DNA of 64,000 bases from contig NZ_JAWXXK010000010.1 of assembly GCF_034335015.1 (NCBI RefSeq), positions 62,001 to 126,000 on the forward strand. Direction: 5' to 3'. Position 1 is the stretch's first letter; every line of letters starts with the position of its first letter. The translations under genes and the position numbers were made by a program. The notes under the pieces were generated by a model. That model searched no databases, was not told the DNA's origin, and worked only from the letters and a program-made list of their open reading frames with translations. The DNA is from Acutalibacter caecimuris_A (GTDB lineage: Bacteria; Bacillota; Clostridia; Oscillospirales; Acutalibacteraceae). Of this stretch, positions 17,270 to 24,552 are shown piece after piece.

Positions 17270-17296
17270 TTTACCACACAATACAAATTATGTTGT
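17270..17296. repeat. Right inverted repeat of the switch (IRR)
   Basis: It begins TTTACCACACAATAC and is the exact reverse complement of 16845-16871. It ends 24 bp before the TTG start of the next gene. Confidence 0.95.
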
Positions 17297-17320
17297 TGTG
17301 GGGCCAGGGGGGGAATTGGT

Positions 17321-19444
17321 TTGAAGAAGCGAGCAAAGAAGCTGTGGGTCTCCAGAATGCTTTCCGGGCTGGTTGCTTTTTCTCTGCTGCTGGGGGGGCT
17401 GCCACTGATCGCCGCGAAAGCCTACAGCACAGAAAGCCAGATCGTGTCGTCTTTTACTGTCTCCTATGATGGGACATCTTTGTCTCTGGGGCTGGAGGGA
17501 AGGTCGTATAGCTCGCAGGAACCTGTGTTGACGCTGATCGGACAGGATGGCTCCCGGGAAACGTATCTGGTCGTCATTTCACAGGATAACATTCAGCTTT
17601 TGAAGGATTGGGCTCCGGTTTCCGGGGCCAGTGCTGCCATACAGAGAGACAATACAGAGGCGGGAAACTGGGGAGAAGCTTATCAAGGCGTTTTGACTGT
17701 GCCGCTTGCTTCTCTTCCTTTAGATCGTTTCAGTTTGGAATTTATGGGTACGGCAATTTCCGCCGCTGAACTGGGATTTTCCGAAGAGGCTCCGGAATCC
17801 ACGCCGGAGTCTGCTGTGGAAAGCGGCCTGGAATCTACTTCGGAAGACAAGCCGGAATCAGGGATCACCTCTGAACCGGAAAGCAGCGTGCCGCCGGAGG
17901 AAGAGGAAACAAGGAAACGGCCTGCCGATACCACCGGACGGATCACAGTGGACGGCAGCGCGGAGGATTGGAGCGCCGTAACGCCTGTTTCCCTTTCCGG
18001 TGTGGAGGATCAGGGAATCAAAATCAATTCTCTGCGAACCGCCATGGATACGGAAGGCAACGTATATCTTTGCTTTGAAGGTTCCGCCAATCAGTACAAC
18101 CTTCCCAACGCAAAATGGATCATGGTGAATATCACACAAAATGGTGTAACACAGCAGATATCGCTGGATTCCCTTTGTCAGCAGGGCGGCGAACTGCAAA
18201 CCGGCGGTGAAGTGGGAAATAGCGATGGGCCCGTAGTGGTGGAGGTGAAGCTGCCCGCCGGTTATTTTGCGGACAGCGATTTTACGATCTCCTATCGGAA
18301 TACCTCATTCCCGGCCTCCGGCATGCCTGTAATGGACGGAACGGAACTGGAAAAACCGGAACCGGTTTATGAGGGGATCGTCATAGACGGCAGCTTTTCC
18401 GATTGGGACGCGGTAAAAAAATACCCGGGAAATGATCCCGGCGGCAACTTGGACTGTGTAAGCGCCGTGTTTGACGGGGATTGGATCTATTTCTATCTTA
18501 AGGACACTCCCAGCGGCAACGCTGCCAACGCGGGCAGCCACGGAAACGGAAAATATTCCCTGAAAACCGATTTGGGGCATGAGCTTTTGTTCCAGTTAAA
18601 CGCGGATGGCACAGTAAGCTGCCCGGCTGAGGGGGCTTCCGCCCGGCATGTGGGAACCCAGTGGGAGGTGGCAATTCCCGCTTCTGCTCTGCCCAGCTAC
18701 TTAAACACCTTTGATTTTGGACTGTATCTCCATGACCCGATCATCACAGAGGTGGCAAATTTGAATGGACAGGGAAGCGGGGGCAGCTTTGAAGGGATCG
18801 TTTATGATGGGCTTTACGGAGACTGGACCTACTACCCGCATACCACGATCCAGTATGATACCCAGGGCACGCAGGAAGAGAGCATCGATGCCAGCGGTGC
18901 TTTGTACACCAGCGGCACTACATTATACGGGCATGTCAAAACCACCGTGCCGGACCATCTGGCCCAGAAGGGATACGAGCTATGCCACGCGGTGACGATC
19001 CGTTTCAATGAAAGCAGCGAGCTTCATTTCCGCCTGGTTTCCGTGGCAGAGGACGGAACCATAGACTATAACACCAATGTGGGCGGTTTGGCCCCCGGTA
19101 CTTATGAATACTACATTTTGGAAACAAACGACAGCCAGGAATTGAAAAATATCAATAACACCGATCCCAATGCGCCCCCGTGGTATGGGAAAATGATGAT
19201 CACCGTCAAGGAAGGCGTAGACGAGGGTGAGTTTTATCTGGATCTGGAAAAGCTTGCCAAAACCTTTGACTGCGGTGTGGGAGATTTCAAAACCATTTCC
19301 GCGCAGTTCGGCGAGCTGGGTCAGCAGTGGATCACTATAGCCGGCACTTCCTCCGGAGCGTGGCTGGGCGTTTTACTTTGCCTTGCCGCTGTGGTAGGCG
19401 TGGGTGGCTGGCGCAGGCGCAGAGGCGGCGTAAAAGAATCATGA
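17321..19444 (+). CDS. Firmicu-CTERM surface protein, XrtG substrate
   Basis: I chose TTG 17321 because AGGGGGGG (17306-17313) lies 7 nt upstream and a signal peptide follows at once (KKRAKKLWVSRMLSGLVAFS...IAAKA). Longer frames would start inside the invertible element. The mature part of about 670 residues has an N-terminal beta domain, an acidic Glu/Ser/Pro linker, then three modules each opening with a DG-x-x-x-DW motif (VDGSAEDW, IDGSFSDW, YDGLYGDW), similar to CBM9/DOMON-like folds. The end is GAWLGVLLCLAAVVGVGG then WRRRRGG, a hydrophobic plus Arg tail of the Firmicu-CTERM type recognised by exosortase XrtG. The XrtG gene starts inside its stop codon. Confidence 0.85.
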   Translation: MKKRAKKLWVSRMLSGLVAFSLLLGGLPLIAAKAYSTESQIVSSFTVSYDGTSLSLGLEGRSYSSQEPVLTLIGQDGSRETYLVVISQDNIQLLKDWAPVSGASAAIQRDNTEAGNWGEAYQGVLTVPLASLPLDRFSLEFMGTAISAAELGFSEEAPESTPESAVESGLESTSEDKPESGITSEPESSVPPEEEETRKRPADTTGRITVDGSAEDWSAVTPVSLSGVEDQGIKINSLRTAMDTEGNVYLCFEGSANQYNLPNAKWIMVNITQNGVTQQISLDSLCQQGGELQTGGEVGNSDGPVVVEVKLPAGYFADSDFTISYRNTSFPASGMPVMDGTELEKPEPVYEGIVIDGSFSDWDAVKKYPGNDPGGNLDCVSAVFDGDWIYFYLKDTPSGNAANAGSHGNGKYSLKTDLGHELLFQLNADGTVSCPAEGASARHVGTQWEVAIPASALPSYLNTFDFGLYLHDPIITEVANLNGQGSGGSFEGIVYDGLYGDWTYYPHTTIQYDTQGTQEESIDASGALYTSGTTLYGHVKTTVPDHLAQKGYELCHAVTIRFNESSELHFRLVSVAEDGTIDYNTNVGGLAPGTYEYYILETNDSQELKNINNTDPNAPPWYGKMMITVKEGVDEGEFYLDLEKLAKTFDCGVGDFKTISAQFGELGQQWITIAGTSSGAWLGVLLCLAAVVGVGGWRRRRGGVKES

Positions 19445-20046
19445 ATCCATTTTTCCTTCTTTTCGCGGTTCTCATATGGGTTTTTCTGCTGGTGGTCACA
19501 AAAAAAGCAGAGCTGCATGCCTGGCAGTTTTTCATTGGAAGCGCGGGGCTGTTTCTTCTTTTGATGACGGCAGCTCGCCCAGTGCTGACACAGCCGCTGG
19601 CCAGAGCTGTTTCCGGCTTGGTTGGGATAGTCGGCAATCTCACCGGGCAGTTTATGGCTTATTTTAAGTACGGCATCATTTTTATCGCCTGCGGGGGAGA
19701 ATCCATGACCCTGCAGATCGATTTTGAGTGCTCCGGGATCATCGAGATCATGGCCTATGAAAGCCTGCTGGCGTTTTTCAATGTATACAGCGCTACAGAA
19801 AAGCTTCTGCTTGCCCTGACCGGCTTTTGCTATATCATGGCGTGCAACGCCCTGCGAATCGTGGTGATCTGCTTAGCGGTATGCTTTTTCGGGCCGGGGG
19901 CCTACTATGCCGCCCATGCGATCATCGGGCGGATCATCTTCTACGTTCTCAGCATTTACCTGTATTTTTATGTGTTTACAAAGCCGCAGATCGTGCGGAT
20001 GAAAGTGGGAAGTTTTGCCTATGCCCATACTAAAAAGACTCCTTGA
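19441..20046 (+). CDS. xrtG: Exosortase XrtG
   Basis: ATG 19441 overlaps the preceding TGA. The 201-residue integral membrane protein has about six or seven membrane segments. The exosortase catalytic triad is visible: Cys97 (FECSGIIEI), Arg139 (CNALRIVVI) and His159 (YAAHAIIGR). Exosortases cleave and process C-terminally tagged exported proteins at the membrane. The direct overlap with a Firmicu-CTERM protein gene, and with XrtG-associated glycosyltransferase and PTPS-related genes downstream, supports the XrtG subtype of Gram-positive bacteria. Confidence 0.87.
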   Translation: MNPFFLLFAVLIWVFLLVVTKKAELHAWQFFIGSAGLFLLLMTAARPVLTQPLARAVSGLVGIVGNLTGQFMAYFKYGIIFIACGGESMTLQIDFECSGIIEIMAYESLLAFFNVYSATEKLLLALTGFCYIMACNALRIVVICLAVCFFGPGAYYAAHAIIGRIIFYVLSIYLYFYVFTKPQIVRMKVGSFAYAHTKKTP

Positions 20047-22924
20047 TTCCTTTGCCTTCTGGGGTGCCTGGATCATCATTTCCGTGGCAATGGAGATCAT
20101 TCCCTCTCTGGGGAGCATTCTGCTTTTGCTCAAGCGGCGGATCCAGAAAAGGAAGCCTTACGAGCGGCCTAAAATCGACCCGGAAATTTCTGTGATCATT
20201 CCGGTGTACAATTCGGCGGAAACACTGTTTCACTGCGTGGAGTCTATTGCGGAAAGCACCTATTCCAGTGAAAGCATTCGTATTTTTCTGGTCAATAACG
20301 GTGGCAGCGACAACAGCTTTTCCGTGTTTGATCAGTGCCAAAAAGCCTTTCCCCAGTTGAAAATGCAGTGGCTGAACGCGGAACAGGGGAAATCCAGGGC
20401 CATGAATCTGGCCCTTTACAACAGCGGTGGAAAATACATTATCAATATCGACAGCGATGGATATCTGGAAAAAAACGCCTTGGCAAATCTGGTGGCAAAA
20501 TTTGAAGCCAACCCTGATTTGAATTGTATGACAGGCGCTGTTTTGACCCACCCCGATGACATTCGGGCGCGGAAGGGCTTTTTCAGCAGACTGCTGCGGA
20601 ACATGGAATTTATGGAATACGCTCAGGCCTTCCTGGCCGGGCGCAGCTACGCCTCGGAAACCAATTCTGTTTATACGCTGTCGGGCGCTTTTTCCGCTTT
20701 TCGCAAATCGGCGGTTTTGAGTTCCTGGCTGTATAATACCGATACGATCTGCGAGGATACCCACATTACCTTTCAAATGCGGGTGCGCCAGAAGGAGCGG
20801 ATCGAGATCTGTGAAAACGCCATCTATTTCACCGATCCCATTCAGGGAATGGATCAGCTGTATACTCAAAGGCAGCGGTGGCAGCGGGGCAGCCTGGAAG
20901 TGGCCCAAATGTTTTTGGATAAAAGCTTTCGGGTCCACAAACTCGTAAAAGATGTAAACGTTCGCACCCTGCTTTTTGATCATACCTTTGCTCTGCCTCG
21001 TATGATCTGGTATTTAGCCATGTTCTGCCTGGTCTTTATGAATTATTCCGGGCAGACCATTTTATATGCCATGGGTGTGATCTTTGCCCTGTATATCCTC
21101 ATCGGCTTTTTTTATTTTTTCTCGGTTCTCGCTTTTCTGAAGATGGATCCCCCGGTGCGAAAATACTATGCCGATCACTGGTGGTGCGTTCTGCTTCTGC
21201 CGTTTTTTAATATCATGGTGTTTTTTATCCGGCTGGCGGGGATCGTGAACAGCATTTCCACAGACAGCGCCTGGAAAACCAGAACGCTTTCCGAAGAAGG
21301 CAATTCCTTTGCCGCTGCCGCCAGGGAGCTTTGCAAAAAGCCTTTAACGCTTTTGGGAAAATTTCGTGATGCCGTCAATCGAAATAAGCCGCAAAAAGAA
21401 AGTGTGAAAAAGCTCCCGTATTCTCTGTCTTGGTATTTGGGAACAGGGGCCGTCTGGTTTTTCGGGGCGCTGCTGCTTGTGGTAGTGTATTGGTCCAGAA
21501 AAGCCTTCGGTGTGGAAATAAACGAGATCTTAAATACGCTGGCGGGCGGTACGGAGGGTACCGGCGCCGGCATGATCAGTGAGATCCTATGGGGGCTGGT
21601 GCTGCCTCTTGGGGCGGCGCTTCTCTGCTGGGGGCTTTTTTGCTTTTTGGACTACCTTGCGGGCCGCCGCCTGGAAAAACGGCGGACGGAAGCCCCCCGT
21701 CTCTCGCGGGTCTATCGCGGCTTTCATACCGCTGTGCTGTACGGCGGTGCGGTGCTGCTGCTTTTCGAGGCGCTGTATGCCAACGGGGAATATAAGCTTC
21801 TGGATTACTTTGGGCTGTTGGGAACTACTACTCGCCTTTACGAGGATTATTACGTGCCGCCGGAAGAAACCGCCATCACTGCTTCGGGAACAACGAAGAA
21901 TTTGATCTATATCTATGTGGAAAGCTTGGAGACCGCCTACGCTTCCCGGGAGGCCGGAGGAAAGCAAACGGAAAATTATATCCCCCGGCTTACGGAGATC
22001 GCCCGGCAGAATCTCAATTTTTCCGATACAGAGGGCCTGGGCGGCTTTCACTGTACCCAGGGGGCCAACTGGACCATGGCGGCGCTTTTTGCCACCACCA
22101 GCGGCGCGCCCTATGCGTTACCCGGTACAGAGCGGAATTACCTGGAGGGAGAAGCGCATATGCCGGGGATCGTCACCCTGGGAGATATTTTAGCGGAGAA
22201 GGGATATGTTCAGGAATTTCTCTGCGGCTCGGCGGGCTCCTTCGCGGGGCGCTCCAATTATTTCCAGCAGCATGGGGACTATGAAATTTTCGACCTGTGG
22301 GCGGCAAGAAAAGAGGGCTATATTCCTGAGGATTACAAGAAAAACTGGGGAATTGAGGATAAGGTACTGTTCGATATTGCCAGGGAGGAGCTCACCGAGC
22401 TGGCAGGGCAGGGAAAACCTTTCAATTTTACTCTTCTTACAGTGGATCTTCACGCGCCCGGCGGTTATCTCTGCGACTGGTGCGAGAAGAAATACGAGAA
22501 CATTACCGCCAATGTCGCGGCCTGTAATGACAGTCTCATCGCGGAATTTTTGGCATGGTGCGAGAAACAGGATTTTTACGATGACAGCGTGATCGTGATC
22601 GTGGGGGATCACCCCCGTATGGACGGAAACCTGGTAGAGGGCTTGGACTATTATGACAGAACGGTGTATACCTGCCTGATAAACAGCGATACCTCCTGTC
22701 AATCTGATCCGCAAAGGCGTACTTATACCTCTATGGATCTGTTTCCCACCGTGCTCGCTTCCCTTGGCTTTGAGATCGAGGGAGACAGGCTGGGATTGGG
22801 GGTGAACCTCTTTTCTCAGGAAAAGACCCTGGCGGAAGAAAAGGGTTTTGCCTGGCTGAATAACGAGGTGCTGAAATCTTCCGATTACTATATTTCTTCC
22901 TTCGTGGAAAGTCCGGCAAGCTGA
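20021..22924 (+). CDS. XrtG-associated GT2 glycosyltransferase fused to LtaS/MdoB-like transferase
   Basis: ATG 20021 follows GTGGGAAG and overlaps the xrtG end by 26 bp; an upstream TTG (20015) is less likely. The protein is 967 residues. An N-terminal membrane helix is followed by a processive GT2 domain (residues 50-330: VSVIIPVYN-like ISVIIPVYNSAET, NIDSDGYL, CEDTHI, QRQRWQRGS), as in the XrtG-associated glycosyltransferase. Several membrane helices follow (about 335-590), then a sulfatase-fold domain (about 630-960). That domain contains YVESLE, GANWTMAALFATTSG (Thr685 as likely nucleophile), VDLHAPGG and VGDHPRMD, typical of phosphoglycerol or phosphoethanolamine transferases. The fused enzyme probably builds and modifies a surface glycan attached to, or needed by, the sorted protein (inference). 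Confidence 0.82.
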   Translation: MPILKRLLDSFAFWGAWIIISVAMEIIPSLGSILLLLKRRIQKRKPYERPKIDPEISVIIPVYNSAETLFHCVESIAESTYSSESIRIFLVNNGGSDNSFSVFDQCQKAFPQLKMQWLNAEQGKSRAMNLALYNSGGKYIINIDSDGYLEKNALANLVAKFEANPDLNCMTGAVLTHPDDIRARKGFFSRLLRNMEFMEYAQAFLAGRSYASETNSVYTLSGAFSAFRKSAVLSSWLYNTDTICEDTHITFQMRVRQKERIEICENAIYFTDPIQGMDQLYTQRQRWQRGSLEVAQMFLDKSFRVHKLVKDVNVRTLLFDHTFALPRMIWYLAMFCLVFMNYSGQTILYAMGVIFALYILIGFFYFFSVLAFLKMDPPVRKYYADHWWCVLLLPFFNIMVFFIRLAGIVNSISTDSAWKTRTLSEEGNSFAAAARELCKKPLTLLGKFRDAVNRNKPQKESVKKLPYSLSWYLGTGAVWFFGALLLVVVYWSRKAFGVEINEILNTLAGGTEGTGAGMISEILWGLVLPLGAALLCWGLFCFLDYLAGRRLEKRRTEAPRLSRVYRGFHTAVLYGGAVLLLFEALYANGEYKLLDYFGLLGTTTRLYEDYYVPPEETAITASGTTKNLIYIYVESLETAYASREAGGKQTENYIPRLTEIARQNLNFSDTEGLGGFHCTQGANWTMAALFATTSGAPYALPGTERNYLEGEAHMPGIVTLGDILAEKGYVQEFLCGSAGSFAGRSNYFQQHGDYEIFDLWAARKEGYIPEDYKKNWGIEDKVLFDIAREELTELAGQGKPFNFTLLTVDLHAPGGYLCDWCEKKYENITANVAACNDSLIAEFLAWCEKQDFYDDSVIVIVGDHPRMDGNLVEGLDYYDRTVYTCLINSDTSCQSDPQRRTYTSMDLFPTVLASLGFEIEGDRLGLGVNLFSQEKTLAEEKGFAWLNNEVLKSSDYYISSFVESPAS

Positions 22925-22946
22925 GGAAGAGAAAGGAGGCGGCCAC

Positions 22947-24047
22947 ATGAAAAGAAAAGAACTGGCTCATAAGGCACAGGAGAAAGGGAACGTGAAGAGG
23001 CATACGGCGCTGCTGGCGGCAGTGCTTTCCATTTCGGTTTCCCTGTGCGCCGCCTGCCTTGTCTGGCTGGGCCTGGACCGGTACGAGCGGGGCGTTCTGG
23101 ACGTGTGCGCGGTGCAGCAGGACGCCTATGTGCAGCTGGTATTAGACCAGATCAACCTGAAAGAAAACCGCAGCGACACGGAGATCATCACCGGTATTCT
23201 GAGCAGCCTGGACGCTTCCACCAATAAGTATTGGACCTTTTCCCGGGAGCAAAATATGCTGTTTGTCAAGGACGTGCTGGAAACCAACAAGTATAAGGGC
23301 CTTACCACGGCGACTTATTACGCCTCCAACAGCGCGCAAAGCTTTCTGAACAGTCTTTCCGTAAATCATGTGATCCATGGCGAGATAGAAATTGATGGAA
23401 GGGAATACATCGCTTCCGGCGTGGCTTTTATTTACGACGGCGCTCCTTATCGTATGTGTCTTTTGACCAACCGCAGGGTGCTGCTGGATAACAACCGCTT
23501 TTTGGAGGCAAAGGTGGGGCTGTGTATTACGGCAGCGGTGCTTTTGGTCACTCTGTGTGTCACTTCCCTGGGAATGGCTCATCGGATCCAGAAGCTCCGG
23601 GAGGAGCGGGAGCGGCAAAAGCAGCTGATCGAAGGGCTGAATCAAAGCCTTACATCCATCAATGAGCGATTTTCCGAGCGGGACATTCACGATGCTAAAA
23701 CAAATCTTTGGAAGAAGGAAGCCTTTTCCGGCTTTTTACAAAAGCTTATACAGCGAAAGGCGTTTCCCATTTCCATTGTTCAGCTCCGGTGCGCGGACAG
23801 CGCGGGACAAAAAAGCGTGCTTCTCCTTTCTCAATATCTCACGGATAAAAGTGTGTTGAAATTTCAGTGGGCAGACCGGGTCTTAGTGCTGGCTTTCATA
23901 CAGGCCAGCGCCTCCGCGGTGGAGCAGGAGCTCTGCTCTCTGCTTTCTCCGGAGGGAACAAAGCTCCTTTGTCAGATCAGAGTCACGGAAGAGGGGCCCG
24001 GTCAGGAAGAGATAGAAGAAAAGCTGAGGGAGGGGGGAAAAATATGA
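22947..24047 (+). CDS. Membrane sensor with degenerate GGDEF domain
   Basis: AAAGGAGG precedes ATG 22947. The 366-residue protein has a membrane helix (about 22-45), an extracytoplasmic domain of about 135 residues, a second helix (about 188-212), an Arg/Glu/Gln-rich coiled coil (213-240) and a C-terminal domain of about 120 residues. That domain opens like a GGDEF (DAKTNLWKKEAFSGFLQKL), but the expected (R/Y)GGDEF turn reads QWADRVLVLAF, so diguanylate cyclase activity is most unlikely. It may bind a nucleotide or act as a scaffold. It ends by ATGA overlap with the QueD-like gene and belongs to the XrtG operon. Confidence 0.7.
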   Translation: MKRKELAHKAQEKGNVKRHTALLAAVLSISVSLCAACLVWLGLDRYERGVLDVCAVQQDAYVQLVLDQINLKENRSDTEIITGILSSLDASTNKYWTFSREQNMLFVKDVLETNKYKGLTTATYYASNSAQSFLNSLSVNHVIHGEIEIDGREYIASGVAFIYDGAPYRMCLLTNRRVLLDNNRFLEAKVGLCITAAVLLVTLCVTSLGMAHRIQKLREERERQKQLIEGLNQSLTSINERFSERDIHDAKTNLWKKEAFSGFLQKLIQRKAFPISIVQLRCADSAGQKSVLLLSQYLTDKSVLKFQWADRVLVLAFIQASASAVEQELCSLLSPEGTKLLCQIRVTEEGPGQEEIEEKLREGGKI

Positions 24048-24508
24048 GTGTGCGGCTGTACCGGGAATACAAGCTCAAGTTTTATCTCAATGCCCGGCAT
24101 TATATCATCGTAGGCGGACGCAAGGGCGAGCCCCACTCCCACACCTGGGAATTTGCCCTCACCATTCGGTTTGGGCGCACCTCCTTTGTGGAATTCAACG
24201 TGTTTGAAAAGGGAATTTCCAAATACCTTTCCCGCTATCAGAACAAGGTGATGAACGAGGAGGAGCCCTTCGACGGCATTTTGCCCACTTTGGAAAATAT
24301 GACAGATTACTTTTCCGGGGAATTTTACCGTGTGATCCATGAGATCGGCGGTATTCTCACAAAGGTCGAGGCCAGTGAGACGCCTACCAGAAGCTATATT
24401 TTGAACCTTTCTGAAAATGAGGAAAACAGAAGGCTTTCGGAAGAAACAGAGCAGGAGATCCTGTCCGATGTGATGGACGCGGTGCTGGATCAAATTGTCG
24501 AAGAATGA
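24044..24508 (+). CDS. 6-pyruvoyl-tetrahydropterin synthase/QueD-like protein of the XrtG cluster
   Basis: ATG 24044 overlaps the upstream stop. The product is 154 residues. The T-fold zinc ligands of PTPS/QueD are present (His19 in NARHYI, His31 and His33 in PHSHTWEF), as are the FVEFN and PTLENM motifs. The catalytic Cys that precedes the HxH in QueD is absent (GGRKGEPHSH). This matches the PTPS-related protein known to accompany XrtG. Its true substrate is unknown; it is next to a membrane protein of the PTPS-related class and may serve it. Confidence 0.8.
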   Translation: MSVRLYREYKLKFYLNARHYIIVGGRKGEPHSHTWEFALTIRFGRTSFVEFNVFEKGISKYLSRYQNKVMNEEEPFDGILPTLENMTDYFSGEFYRVIHEIGGILTKVEASETPTRSYILNLSENEENRRLSEETEQEILSDVMDAVLDQIVEE

Positions 24509-24552
24509 GAGTGGGATTTTCATAACCGATCAAAAAAGGGGGGGCTGCACAG

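Larger units (their letters stand above)
16845..17296. promoter_or_regulatory. Putative invertible promoter element (phase switch), OFF orientation
   Basis: The segment is bounded by 27-bp perfect inverted repeats at 16845-16871 and 17270-17296 (ACAACATAATTT... outer end, ...TGTGTGGTAAA inner end). The 398 bp inside hold no convincing gene. A strong promoter just inside the left repeat points left, and a hairpin terminator near the right end stops rightward transcription. In the reverse orientation the promoter would fire through the right repeat into the TTG start at 17321. Nothing outside the repeats is palindromic with them, so the boundaries are sharp. Confidence 0.85.

Noticed and set aside
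17216..17320. Longer upstream start for the Firmicu-CTERM protein
   Set aside because: It would begin inside the invertible segment and add a basic region before the signal peptide; TTG 17321 has a proper ribosome site and is outside the repeats.
16805..17320. c-di-GMP riboswitch ahead of the XrtG operon
   Set aside because: I looked for the conserved GEMM-type motifs because c-di-GMP genes are near; none was recognisable.
16860..17324. Open frame of 154 codons spanning the inverted repeat segment
   Set aside because: No ribosome site, composition unlike a protein (Cys-rich, low-complexity), and it starts inside one repeat and runs out through the other; it would be broken by inversion.
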